From: Candidatus Methylomirabilota bacterium
GTDB taxonomy: Bacteria > Methylomirabilota > Methylomirabilia > Rokubacteriales > CSP1-6
Assembly (NCBI GenBank): GCA_036001065.1
Contig: DASYUQ010000216.1
Coordinates: forward strand, 1 to 45,235
Direction of reading: 5' to 3'
Length of the DNA stretch: 45,235 nucleotides
Positions 34,087 to 41,364 of the stretch are shown one piece after another (within the stretch, counting starts at the first letter, position 1; each line of letters starts with the position of its first letter). The notes under the pieces are model-generated. The model did no database searches. It was given only the letters and a program-made list of their open reading frames with translations, and was not told where the DNA came from. A program made the position numbers and the translations under genes.

Positions 34087-35141
34087 CGCGGGAGTTCTCC
34101 CACGAAGCGCGCCGCCACGCGCACCAGGTCGAACGCTTCCACGCGTCGCCTGCCCTCCTCGCCCAGATCCTTGCGCAACCCCTCGTTCGCCAGCAGCGTC
34201 TCCAGCGCCATCGCCAGCTCCTCGGGGCTCCGCGGGTTGACCAGCAGCCCGGTACGGCGATCGGCGACGACCTCCGGCACGGCCCCGGCGCGACACGCCA
34301 CCACCGGGAGCCCCGCCGCCATGGCTTCCGCGAAGACCAGACCGAACCCCTCCTGCACGCTGGGTAGGCAGAAGCAGTGCGCTCCCATATATTCTACGGC
34401 CAGGGCGTCGCGCGAAATCTCGCCGAGAAAAATCACGGCGTCGCCTAAACCCAGGCGCGCGTGGAGGTCGCGCAGCCGCGCGGACTCCGGCCCTTCTCCT
34501 ACGATGCGCACCTGGACCCGCGGGATTCGCTCGCGGAGAAGGACCGCCGCCTGGAGCAGATCGGAGAGTCGCTTGCGCGGGTACATGCGCGCCACCGCGA
34601 GCACCGTGGGGCGCGTCACCGGCCCGCGCCGGGACTCAGCGAAGCGTCCCCGCCACTCGGCGAGGTCGATCGGCTCGGGGACGACGGCGATCTTTTCCTG
34701 CGGGATGGCGTAGGCCTCGGCGGCCACGCCCGCCGAGTAGCGGCTGGGGACGACGACCCGATCGGCCCGGCGGCAATTGGCGCCCTCCCACCGTGCCTGG
34801 ACGCTGAGGAGCGCCCGGATCCAGCCTTGCTCGTTCCTAAGCTCGTCGGCGATCACGCCCTTGAGGGCGACCACGAATGGGGCGCGCCGCGCCCGGCGCG
34901 CCCAGAGAAACCCGTCCAGGTCCACGCCGACTACCACGTCGGCGGCCGGCGGCGCCAGGGCCACGGCGGCGTTGTACAGCCAGCGGTCCAGGGTGTGAAA
35001 GCGGGTGCGCAGGCGGAGGGAGCGGACGCCGACGTCGTGGCCCAGTCGGGCGAGCCCGCGGACGAGCCCGGCGAGCGCGACGAAGGTCCCGCTCCCCTCG
35101 GTCGGGCTCAAGGGGGTGGAGGTGAGGAAGGCGAAGCGCAC
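34083..35141 (-). CDS. Glycosyltransferase family 4 protein
   Basis: 352 residues from a GTG that shares its G with the crotonase TAG stop. GT-B fold: N-terminal FLTSTPLSPTEGSGTFVALA, LAVARMYPRKRLSDLLQA, RIVGEGPE, and the GT4 nucleotide-sugar site PSVQEGFGLVFAEAMAAGLP then GAVPEVV. Position beside two PTPS genes and folE suggests the acceptor may be a pterin, as for the GT4 enzyme that glucosylates tetrahydrobiopterin in cyanobacteria; this is inference from context. Confidence 0.82.
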   Translation of the reverse strand: MRFAFLTSTPLSPTEGSGTFVALAGLVRGLARLGHDVGVRSLRLRTRFHTLDRWLYNAAVALAPPAADVVVGVDLDGFLWARRARRAPFVVALKGVIADELRNEQGWIRALLSVQARWEGANCRRADRVVVPSRYSAGVAAEAYAIPQEKIAVVPEPIDLAEWRGRFAESRRGPVTRPTVLAVARMYPRKRLSDLLQAAVLLRERIPRVQVRIVGEGPESARLRDLHARLGLGDAVIFLGEISRDALAVEYMGAHCFCLPSVQEGFGLVFAEAMAAGLPVVACRAGAVPEVVADRRTGLLVNPRSPEELAMALETLLANEGLRKDLGEEGRRRVEAFDLVRVAARFVGELPR

Positions 35142-35932
35142 TACCGGCCCTGGAACCGGGGCGGGCGCTTTTCGAGGAACGCCCGCGTTCCCTCCCTGTA
35201 GTCCTCGCTCTCGAACGCCTCCAGCTGCAGCTCGCGCAGCCGCTGGCGGTGCACTTCGGTCATGCCGGCCAGATGCGCCTCCACGGTCATCTTCGCGCCC
35301 TGCACCGAGAGCGGCGCGTTGTCCGCCACCTGCCGCAGGTAGTCGTAGGTGTAGGACTCCAGCTCGGCCGCGGGCAGCAGCCGCTGGATCAAGCCCATCG
35401 CCAGGGCCTCACGATCGCTCACGGTTCGGGCCGAGTAGAGGATGTCCTTGGCGTAGGCCGGCCCCGCCAGGTCGATCAGCTGGCGCACGGCGTCGGCCCC
35501 GTAGAGGATGCTCAGGCGCGCCGCGGGAATGCCGAACTTCGCCCCCTGGGCGGCGAAGCGCAGGTCGCACGCCATCGCGATGCCCATCCCGCCGCCCATG
35601 CAGAAGCCGTGGATCATCGCCACGGTCGCCTGGGGGCACCCGCGGATCGCCGCGTAGGCGGCGCTGGTCTGGGCGTTGTAGCGAAGCGTCGACTCGGTGT
35701 CCTTGCGCTGCTCCTCGAACTCGGAGATGTCGGCGCCGGACGCGAACGCCTCCATCCCCGCCCCGCGATACACGATGGCGCGGATGGAATCGTCCTTGGC
35801 AATGCCGTCTGTCACGCGCGCGATCTCGGCCCACATGCCGAGGCTGATCGCGTTGCGGACCTTCGGCCGGTTGAACACCACCGTGGCGAGGGGGCCGTCG
35901 TGGCGCACGACGATGTCCGCGGTGTCGCTCAT
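35141..35932 (-). CDS. Enoyl-CoA hydratase/isomerase (crotonase) family protein
   Basis: 263 residues from the ATG at 35932 with GAGGGGGG upstream; the frame runs on to 36022 but the added residues are not family-like. Oxyanion-hole segments FASGADISEFEE and HGFCMGGGMGIAMACDLRFA are clear. The Glu expected after FG.P (Glu144 of rat hydratase) is Ala here (FGIPAARLS), so hydration of enoyl-CoA is doubtful; isomerase, decarboxylase or other crotonase chemistry is possible. First gene of the long minus-strand run. Confidence 0.8.
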   Translation of the reverse strand: MSDTADIVVRHDGPLATVVFNRPKVRNAISLGMWAEIARVTDGIAKDDSIRAIVYRGAGMEAFASGADISEFEEQRKDTESTLRYNAQTSAAYAAIRGCPQATVAMIHGFCMGGGMGIAMACDLRFAAQGAKFGIPAARLSILYGADAVRQLIDLAGPAYAKDILYSARTVSDREALAMGLIQRLLPAAELESYTYDYLRQVADNAPLSVQGAKMTVEAHLAGMTEVHRQRLRELQLEAFESEDYREGTRAFLEKRPPRFQGR

Positions 35933-36030
35933 TTCGCCCCCCTCGTTGACGCCCGCCCCGCCCAGGGCCTCGGCCTCGACCGGCCCGTTCCGGACCAGAG
36001 TGTCACCCCGGGCGCTGTTCACGGACGAAA

Positions 36031-36039
36031 AGTGTAGCA
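36031..36039 (-). promoter_or_regulatory. Extended -10 promoter of the crotonase-pterin run
   Basis: On the minus strand TGC-TACACT is an extended -10 element with no good -35. It lies about 100 bases before the crotonase ATG. Confidence 0.4.
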
Positions 36040-36058
36040 GAGATCGACGGCGCGCTCC

Positions 36059-36304
36059 TCAAGACGGAGGGGGCCCACCGGGGCGCGACATGGCCGCTCT
36101 CACCACCCGGCCGAGCTGCTCGTACGCAAAGGGCTTGGCGAGCAGGACCAGATCGGGTCGAGCCCGCCGCACGGCGGCGAGCGCCTCGGGGCCGTCGGCG
36201 GCGGTCTCCACCGCGTACCCCCGGACGGCGAGATACTCGCTCAGCGCCTCGGCCACCTCTCGCTCGTCATCGACGATCAGGATCCGCTTCGCTGAGGCTG
36301 CCAT
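36059..36304 (-). pseudogene. Response-regulator receiver with its core deleted
   Basis: 81 residues. The start is normal (KRILIVDDEREVAEALSEYL, then RRARPDLVLL) and the end is normal (AKPFAYEQLGRVVRAAM), but LVLL is joined directly to AKPF. The phospho-acceptor Asp, beta-4, the Thr and helix 4, about 45-50 residues, are missing in frame. It cannot accept phosphate as a normal receiver. Either a decaying gene or a deliberately minimal pseudo-receiver; it follows an intact receiver by 31 bases. Confidence 0.7.
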
Positions 36305-36335
36305 GTCGCTCAAGGGGCGGAGCCGCGCCTGGTCC

Positions 36336-36731
36336 TCATCGACCGGTCGACTGTGATCTCTCCAGCGCCATGGCGACGACGGGCTCGATCTGCCGGATGT
36401 CGAACGGCTTGGGGATGTAGCCGAAGGCGCCACTTCTCATGGCCTCCGAGAAGGCGGTGCGGTCCGCCATCCCGGTAATCATGATGACGGGAAGGCTTGG
36501 ATCAATCGAGCGGACCCGCCGGAGAACCTCCAAGCCGTTGATGTCCGGCAGGGCAACGTCGAGCAGAACGAGATCCGGACGCTCGGAGGCGATGGCCGCC
36601 AGCGCGTCAGAGCCGTTGGCGGCTCGGTCCACAATGTAGGTCTCCCAGGAGTCCCGCAGGATCGCCGTCAGGGTCTCCACGATCACCGGGTCGTCATCGA
36701 CGATGAGAATTTTCTTGGGTACGACGGCCAT
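36336..36731 (-). CDS. Single-domain response regulator
   Basis: 131 residues, receiver only: KILIVDDDPVIVETL, phospho-Asp in LVLLDVALPDINGLEVL, Thr in VIMITGMAD, Lys in YIPKPF. No output domain, so it works by protein contact like CheY or Spo0F. The ATG at 36731 is chosen; the frame upstream is not family-like. Its kinase is not in the window. Confidence 0.85.
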   Translation of the reverse strand: MAVVPKKILIVDDDPVIVETLTAILRDSWETYIVDRAANGSDALAAIASERPDLVLLDVALPDINGLEVLRRVRSIDPSLPVIMITGMADRTAFSEAMRSGAFGYIPKPFDIRQIEPVVAMALERSQSTGR

Positions 36732-36816
36732 GTTCAGTCGACCCGGCCGGCCTGCTGGGTCCTTCGTGGCATCTGCAGGCTCCTTTTCGCCGGTCTGGGC
36801 TCCCGGCAGCGCCGAA

Positions 36817-36844
36817 CGTATGTCGAGAGGGTTTGAGACGTCAA
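36817..36844 (-). promoter_or_regulatory. Weak candidate promoter of the receiver pair
   Basis: TTGACG (36839-36844), 16 bases, CATACG (36817-36822), about 85 bases before the receiver ATG. The 315-base gap 36732-37046 holds this site and the sigma-54 promoter at 36979, and no gene that I can see. Confidence 0.3.
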
Positions 36845-36978
36845 GGTCCTCTCCAGCCGCGCCCGGGCCTGCCTCGCTCGGGGCGAGCCGGTCAGCCGCG
36901 GCGAGGCCACCCAGTGTAACTCTTTCCTGGCGGTCGAATCTCGGCGAGAACGGCTCCCCGGCGCAACCCCGTTCGCCC

Positions 36979-36994
36979 TGGCACGCTACCTGCT
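36979..36994 (+). promoter_or_regulatory. Sigma-54 (-24/-12) promoter of the DUF1328-CsbD genes
   Basis: TGGCACGCTACCTGCT has GG and GC 10 bases apart and differs at only two positions from the element at 24873. The predicted start near 37005 gives a 42-base leader with AGGAGG at 37036 before the ATG at 37047. Confidence 0.7.
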
Positions 36995-37046
36995 GCTCCA
37001 AGCGTAGCGTCCACCAGAGCCGCAATCGTGTTTCCAGGAGGCTCAC

Positions 37047-37214
37047 ATGCTGTACTACGCGCTCGTGTTCTTGATCGTCGGCCTGATTGCCGGTGCCCTC
37101 GGGGTGGCCGGCGTGGCCGAGGTCGCGGGGCAGATCGCCTGGATCCTGTTCGTGGTCGGCATTGTGCTCGTCGTGGTGCACATGGTGCGAGGGCGTGTAC
37201 CGCCAGCCGCGTGA
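37047..37214 (+). CDS. DUF1328 (UPF0391) small membrane protein
   Basis: 55 residues: MLYYALVFLIVGLIAGALGV, a short AGVAEVAGQIA loop, then a second span ILFVVGIVLVVVHMV. This is the usual length and arrangement of the family, which is commonly stress-induced and found beside CsbD genes. AGGAGG lies six bases before the ATG. Confidence 0.85.
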   Translation: MLYYALVFLIVGLIAGALGVAGVAEVAGQIAWILFVVGIVLVVVHMVRGRVPPAA

Positions 37215-37256
37215 GTGGGGCGCGCCCGAGACCGTGGCGCCGGAAAGGAGTGAACC

Positions 37257-37472
37257 GTGAACCGAGACACCCTCAAGGGTCAATGGATGCAGCTCAAGGG
37301 AAAGGTCCGCACGCAGTGGGGCAAGCTCACCGATGACGATGTCGAGCAGGCCCAGGGCAACGTCGAGATGCTGATCGGGAAGATCCAGGAGCGGTATGGC
37401 CACAGCCGTGAAGAGGCTGAACGTGAATTGGACCGGTGGCTGGAGCAGCAACGAATGACCCAAGCCTCCTAG
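37257..37472 (+). CDS. CsbD family stress protein
   Basis: 71 residues from a GTG with AAAGGAG upstream. It reads NRDTLKGQWMQLKGKVRTQW then GKLTDDDVEQAQGN, the CsbD signature, with a charged helical C-terminus. General-stress protein of unknown mechanism. It follows the DUF1328 gene by 42 bases and likely shares the sigma-54 promoter. Confidence 0.88.
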   Translation: MNRDTLKGQWMQLKGKVRTQWGKLTDDDVEQAQGNVEMLIGKIQERYGHSREEAERELDRWLEQQRMTQAS

Positions 37473-37500
37473 GTCCAGCTGAACACCGGAATTCCGACGA

Positions 37501-37535
37501 GGGGCTCGGCCACCCAGGCCGGCCCCTTCGTTCTT
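37501..37535 (+). terminator. Rho-independent terminator after csbD
   Basis: GGGGC-T-CGGCC and GGCCG-GCCCC form a 10-bp stem with one bulged T and an ACCCA loop, followed by TTCGTTCTT. It also faces the 3' end of the tRNA gene on the other strand. Confidence 0.75.
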
Positions 37536-37549
37536 CGCCCGAAGGAAGT

Positions 37550-37624
37550 TGGTGGCGGTGGGAGGAATTGAACCTCCGACACGGGGCTTATGAGACCCCT
37601 GCTCTGCCGCTGAGCTACACCGCC
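37550..37624 (-). tRNA. tRNA with CAT anticodon (elongator tRNA-Met, or tRNA-Ile2)
   Basis: Cloverleaf on the minus strand: acceptor GGCGGTG/CACCGCC, D-arm GCTC...GAGC, anticodon arm GGGGT-CTCATAA-GCCCC (anticodon CAT), T-arm GGAGG-TTCAATT-CCTCC, discriminator A and an encoded CCA (37550-37552). The G1-C72 pair argues against initiator tRNA. A CAU tRNA could also be the TilS substrate tRNA-Ile2; the acceptor stem does not settle this for me. Confidence 0.93.
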
Positions 37625-37779
37625 GTGAGCAGGGCAACAACCAGCGTTGTGAGTGTACCGCAACTCCGACCGACGCGCCCGAAAACATCCCCGAACCGCC
37701 TCCACGGCCGACGCCGCTCGCCGCTGGCGGCGAGGCGGTCGTCGTCGGAAAGTAGCCGCCGTTTACGGGCGAAATGGAC

Positions 37780-37806
37780 TGGACAGGTGAGACGTTTTGC
37801 TATAAT
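37780..37806 (+). promoter_or_regulatory. Strong extended -10 promoter of the acidic-protein gene
   Basis: TGC-TATAAT (perfect -10 at 37801-37806 with an extended TGn). TGGACA at 37780 could be a -35 but is only 15 bases away. About 70 bases of leader precede the ATG at 37879. Confidence 0.65.
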
Positions 37807-37878
37807 CCGGGCTCGAGCATCCCAACGGTAGCGACTCAAGCTACAGGCAGGCCGGGCACGGCTCGGAGGAACCTTCAC

Positions 37879-38127
37879 ATGCAGTTCCGGACACACTCCT
37901 GGGATTCCGCCGCCGAACTCCATCAACCGAACCCGAACGGGGACGAAGAGGAGGAGGACGACGAGCTCGAGGAGGACGAGTTGGACGACGAGGACGAGTT
38001 CGACGAAGACTTCGAGGACGATGAGCTCGATGACGAAGACGAGCTCGAGGAGGACGAAGAAACCCTGATCGACGAGGAGATCGAGGACGAGGGAAAGGAC
38101 GAGGAAGAAGACCACCACGACCAGTAG
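37879..38127 (+). CDS. Extremely acidic Asp/Glu-tract protein
   Basis: 82 residues. The first 20 (MQFRTHSWDSAAELHQPNPN) look ordinary; nearly all of the rest is Asp and Glu with periodic Leu or Phe, ending DHHDQ. GGAGG is nine bases before the ATG, and the upstream promoter is among the best in the window, so it is a real and probably abundant product. Function unknown; such tails can bind cations or basic proteins. The serine-rich frame on the other strand is its shadow. Confidence 0.7.
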   Translation: MQFRTHSWDSAAELHQPNPNGDEEEEDDELEEDELDDEDEFDEDFEDDELDDEDELEEDEETLIDEEIEDEGKDEEEDHHDQ

Positions 38128-38155
38128 TCCACCACGCGGCTAGGGGGGCACGGAT

Positions 38156-38881
38156 ATGGCGCTGTTCAGTGGAGAAGGCTGGCTGTTCCTGCTCCGATGG
38201 TTTCACTTTCTCGCCGGAATCACCTGGATCGGGATGCTTTACTACTTCAACTTCGTCCAGACCCCGTTCTTCGCCACGGCGGAGGCGCCCGTCCGGACCG
38301 GCATGATCGCCGGCAGCCTCGTCGGCCGCGCGCTCTGGTGGTTCCGCTGGGGCGCGATGTTCACCTTCCTCACGGGGTGGTTGATCGTCCTGCACAAGAT
38401 GTTCGCCCAGTACGGCGGCGCGCGCGAGTTCTTCGCGAGCGCTTACGGGTGGAAGATCTTCTTCGGCGGTATCCTGGGCACCGCGATGTGGTTCAACGTG
38501 TGGTTCATCATCTGGCCCGCCCAGAAGGTGGTCATCGCCTCCGCGACGCAGGTCGCCAAGGGCGGGCAGGCCATCGCCGAAGCTGCCGCCCGGGGCCAGC
38601 GCTCGGGGTTCGCGTCGCGGACCAACACGTTGCTCTCGATCCCGATGCTCTTCTTCATGGGCGCCGCCGCCCATCTCGCGATGGCCGACCCGACCACGCG
38701 CGGGGCCAAGATCGGCGCCTTCATCCTGCTGGCCATCGTCGTCGCCGCCGCCGAGGTGAACGCCCTCGTCGGGACCACCGGCGCCGGCAAGAAGATGCTC
38801 AGTACCCTGAAGGGCACGTTCTGGAGCGGTTTCATCCTCACCGCGATCCTGTACTTCCTGCTGGCGGCGATGATGCGCTAG
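38156..38881 (+). CDS. Urate-oxidase N-terminal-type (PuuD-like) membrane protein
   Basis: 241 residues, about seven membrane segments, starting with LLRWFHFLAGITWIGMLYYFNFVQ and containing SLVGRALWWFRWGAMFTFLTGW and MWFNVWFIIWPAQKVV, which match the membrane domain of PuuD (Urate_ox_N, PF06181). PuuD normally carries a C-terminal cytochrome c; here the protein stops after the membrane domain, while a separate cytochrome c gene lies convergent at 39032. Substrate uncertain, since uric-acid genes are absent nearby. Confidence 0.72.
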   Translation: MALFSGEGWLFLLRWFHFLAGITWIGMLYYFNFVQTPFFATAEAPVRTGMIAGSLVGRALWWFRWGAMFTFLTGWLIVLHKMFAQYGGAREFFASAYGWKIFFGGILGTAMWFNVWFIIWPAQKVVIASATQVAKGGQAIAEAAARGQRSGFASRTNTLLSIPMLFFMGAAAHLAMADPTTRGAKIGAFILLAIVVAAAEVNALVGTTGAGKKMLSTLKGTFWSGFILTAILYFLLAAMMR

Positions 38882-38906
38882 GCGCGCGGCGCGCGCGCAA
38901 GGAACC

Positions 38907-38941
38907 GCCGATGGCCCGGTGACCATCGCCGGGCCATCGGC
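38907..38941 (+). terminator. Terminator after the PuuD-like gene
   Basis: A perfect 13-bp inverted repeat (GCCGATGGCCCGG / CCGGGCCATCGGC) with a 9-base loop. The repeat element starts four bases later. Confidence 0.7.
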
Positions 38942-38945
38942 GCTG

Positions 38946-39035
38946 CTAGTGCCGTTCCAACTTGTTGATACTAAACCTGTCCACGAACGACGTACACGGT
39001 GCCTTCCTAGGCGCGAATAGTTGGAACGGCACTAG
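38946..39035 (-). repeat. 90-bp CTAG inverted-repeat element, complete copy
   Basis: Same 90 bases as 42389-42478 with one internal difference; ends CTAGTGCCGTTCCAACT and its complement. Its right CTAG (39032-39035) contains the TAG stop of the cytochrome c gene. It fills the space between the PuuD-like terminator and that stop. Confidence 0.85.
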
Positions 39036-39364
39036 TCTTTCAAGTATTCGGCGAGGGCGGGGATGTCCGAGGCGACCGCCGGCTGCGGCGGCATGATCGA
39101 CGTCGAGCGTTTCGGCCGGTAGCCGGCCGGGTAGCTTCCCCTGAGGATCTTCGCCTCCAGCAGCTCGCGCGAGGCCCCCTTCAGGGATGGTCCCACGGGG
39201 CCGGCCTGCCCGGGATCGGTCGCGTGGCACTGCGTGCACTGAGCGAGGTAGACCTGCCGCCCGCGCTGGGCCAGCGGGTTCTTCGGCGCGGATTCCGTGC
39301 AGCCGACCGCGGCCAGCGCGAGGGCGAGCGCCGCCAGCAGGACCACCCCACCGGCGGACCTCAC
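39032..39364 (-). CDS. Cytochrome c lipoprotein
   Basis: 110 residues from a GTG overlapping the DUF3501 stop by GTGA. A lipobox (LAAVGC) gives a lipid-anchored periplasmic protein; haem site CTQCH; likely axial Met in STSIMPPQP. A small electron carrier, probably serving the GlpC-like protein of the same operon. The TAG stop is the end of the repeat element. Confidence 0.85.
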   Translation of the reverse strand: MRSAGGVVLLAALALALAAVGCTESAPKNPLAQRGRQVYLAQCTQCHATDPGQAGPVGPSLKGASRELLEAKILRGSYPAGYRPKRSTSIMPPQPAVASDIPALAEYLKD

Positions 39365-39942
39365 TCGAGGTCCCGGGCCAGGCTGCGCGTGGTCTCCTCG
39401 GAGAGGACCGTACGCGCGCGCTCCTTGGGGTGATCGACCACCAGCGCGACCTGGGCCTGGCCGAAGATGCGCCGGGCCTCGGGCGGGAGCGGGAAGCGGA
39501 CGAAGTGGACCGCGCTGATCTTGCCGCGCTCCTCGTCAGAGTGCCCGGCCTCGAAGACGCCCACGATCGTGTGGGGGCCTACCTCCATCCGCACGTAGTC
39601 ACGGGTGTCGATGCCCAGCAGCCTGTCGAGGATCGGTTTGATCTGCGGCGGCTCGGTGATCTCGATCATCATGGTCGCAGCCAGGTCCCCGGGTCCCGGC
39701 AGCAGTGCGTTGTAGACCCCGACCTCCTCGGCGATCCGGGCTTCGTCGACGATGCGCTCGGTCCGGCACATCTCCTGGATCTGGAAGGAGACCGTCTCCC
39801 GGTTCTCGAACACGAAGGAGAGGTACCGACCGACCGGGACGCGCCGCACCGCCTTCAGCGCGATGATGGCCCGCCGGTGCTCCTCGCGGACCTTCTCGTA
39901 CTCGTGGAGATTGAGGATGTCGGCGACCGTGAGCGGGTTCAT
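39361..39942 (-). CDS. DUF3501 family protein
   Basis: 193 residues. Starts MNPLTVADILNLHEYEKVRE and contains IIALKAVRRVPVGRYLSFVF, ENRETVSFQIQEMCRTERI and HFVRFPLPPEARRIFG, typical of DUF3501. Members are usually found with a GlpC-like Fe-S protein and rubrerythrin, exactly as here. Mechanism unknown. ATGA overlap with the gene upstream. Confidence 0.82.
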   Translation of the reverse strand: MNPLTVADILNLHEYEKVREEHRRAIIALKAVRRVPVGRYLSFVFENRETVSFQIQEMCRTERIVDEARIAEEVGVYNALLPGPGDLAATMMIEITEPPQIKPILDRLLGIDTRDYVRMEVGPHTIVGVFEAGHSDEERGKISAVHFVRFPLPPEARRIFGQAQVALVVDHPKERARTVLSEETTRSLARDLE

Positions 39943-41213
39943 GGCTCCGCGTCGATCCCGTAGGCCGCGGCCAGGATCTGGATCGGGTGTCGCGGCGTCC
40001 GGCCGGTGCCCTCGGCGATCTGCAGCGCGGCCAGCGGGCAGTCCGTGGCGCAGGTCGCGGCGCCGGTAACGGCGATGGCGTCGAAGAGCGGCCGGGCGAG
40101 CTTGAGCGACAGCTCGTAGTACTCCTTCTTGAGCCCCCACGTCCCGTCCACCGCCGAGCAGCGCTCGATGCACGTCACCTCGGTGCCGGGGATCCGGCGC
40201 AGCACGTCCGCCGACTTGGTGCCCATGTTCTGCGCCCGGAGGTGGCAAGGCACGTGGTAGGCGATCGGGCCGGCCGGCCGCTGGAAGCCGGTGTCCAGGT
40301 GGCCGGCCGCGGCGAGCTGGGCCAGGTACTCGAAGAGGTCGCGCGTGTGCGACGCGACGAGCTTCGCCTCCTCGGAGCCGTCGAGCCACGGGTACTCCTG
40401 CTTGAGCATGTAGCTGCAGGTCGGGCCCGGCACGACGATCTCGCGCCCCTCGCGCACGGCGGCGGCGAGCGTCCGCACGTTGTCGCGGATGAGCGCGCGT
40501 GCCTCATCCATCGCCCCGCCGTCGAGATAGGGCATGCCGCAGCAGCGCTGGTCGGGCAGGCTGACGTCGACTCGGTTGCGCTCGAGGACCTGGACCGCCG
40601 CGCGTCCCACCGCCGGGTCCTGGTATTCGACGGTGCACGTCGCGAAGAACGCCACCTTCAGCTCGCGCCCGCCGGCGCCCCCGGGGGGGCGGGACCGGAA
40701 CCAGCGGCTGAACGTCCGGCGGTGGAAGCGCGGGAGGCGGCGAGCCTTGTGGATCCCCGTGATGGCCTGCAGCAGAGCGCGGTGGGCGCTCCACTGGGCC
40801 ATCCAGTTGCTGAGCGGCGCCGTCAGGCTGCCGAGCCTGCCCACCAGGGCGGTGTTTCCCAGGATGCGGTCCTGGCGGGTGACGCCGCTCCGGCGCGCCT
40901 CGGCGGCGCGGGCCCGGAGCATGAGCCGCGGGAAATCCACCTCCCAGCGGTGCGGCGGCGTGTACGGACAGTGGTTGAAGCAGAGCTTGCACTGGTAGCA
41001 GAGGTCGACGACCTCCTTGAGGTCACGCTTCGGCAGCTTCTCGGCGTCGCCGTCCACCGCCTCCACGTCCAGGCGGTCGAAGAGGACCTTGAAGGACGGG
41101 CAGAGCGGCAGACACCGCCGGCAGCCGTTGCAGATGTCGGCGACCCGCCGGAACTCGCCCTCGACCTTCGAAAGATCCCAGAACTCCGCCGACCGGATAT
41201 CCAGCTTGCTCAT
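39939..41213 (-). CDS. GlpC/HdrD-like iron-sulfur protein (CCG domains)
   Basis: 424 residues. Two 4Fe-4S motifs near the N-terminus (CNGCRRCLPLCP and CYQCKLCFNHCP), then two cysteine-rich domains; the first keeps CCG (DQRCCGMPYLDGG) and the second has ERCSAVDGTWG, so the canonical second CCG is altered. It resembles the C subunit of anaerobic glycerol-3-phosphate dehydrogenase but has no GlpA or GlpB partner. With rubrerythrin, DUF3501 and cytochrome c it probably carries electrons in peroxide or redox defence. The 151 bases before it hold TTGACA (41287-41292) without a clear -10. Confidence 0.82.
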   Translation of the reverse strand: MSKLDIRSAEFWDLSKVEGEFRRVADICNGCRRCLPLCPSFKVLFDRLDVEAVDGDAEKLPKRDLKEVVDLCYQCKLCFNHCPYTPPHRWEVDFPRLMLRARAAEARRSGVTRQDRILGNTALVGRLGSLTAPLSNWMAQWSAHRALLQAITGIHKARRLPRFHRRTFSRWFRSRPPGGAGGRELKVAFFATCTVEYQDPAVGRAAVQVLERNRVDVSLPDQRCCGMPYLDGGAMDEARALIRDNVRTLAAAVREGREIVVPGPTCSYMLKQEYPWLDGSEEAKLVASHTRDLFEYLAQLAAAGHLDTGFQRPAGPIAYHVPCHLRAQNMGTKSADVLRRIPGTEVTCIERCSAVDGTWGLKKEYYELSLKLARPLFDAIAVTGAATCATDCPLAALQIAEGTGRTPRHPIQILAAAYGIDAEP

Positions 41214-41364
41214 GCTGAATAACGAGAGGCGACTGACGCGTGCGGGCGGCGGGCGGCCCTCGGAGACCCGTAGCTTCTGGGCACCGTGTCAACACCGCGC
41301 GGACAGCGCAGCGCGCGGGAGGTCGCCGGCGTGGTCGACGAGGGCCGCCCGGCGCCCGGACGCT

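Noticed and set aside
37615-38118. Very hydrophobic minus-strand frame resembling a membrane protein
   Set aside because: It is another antisense reading of the same GAG/GAC tract and also crosses the tRNA end.
37923-38135. Serine-rich minus-strand frame
   Set aside because: It is the exact complement of the Asp/Glu codons of the acidic protein, which has its own promoter and ribosome site.
38946-39239. Frame ending in a 28-residue sequence shared with 42389-42697
   Set aside because: The shared residues are only the translated repeat element in one frame; the rest is shadow of the cytochrome c and receiver genes.
41287-41292. TTGACA before the GlpC-like gene as a full promoter
   Set aside because: No acceptable -10 at 15-19 bases; kept only as a remark in that gene's entry.
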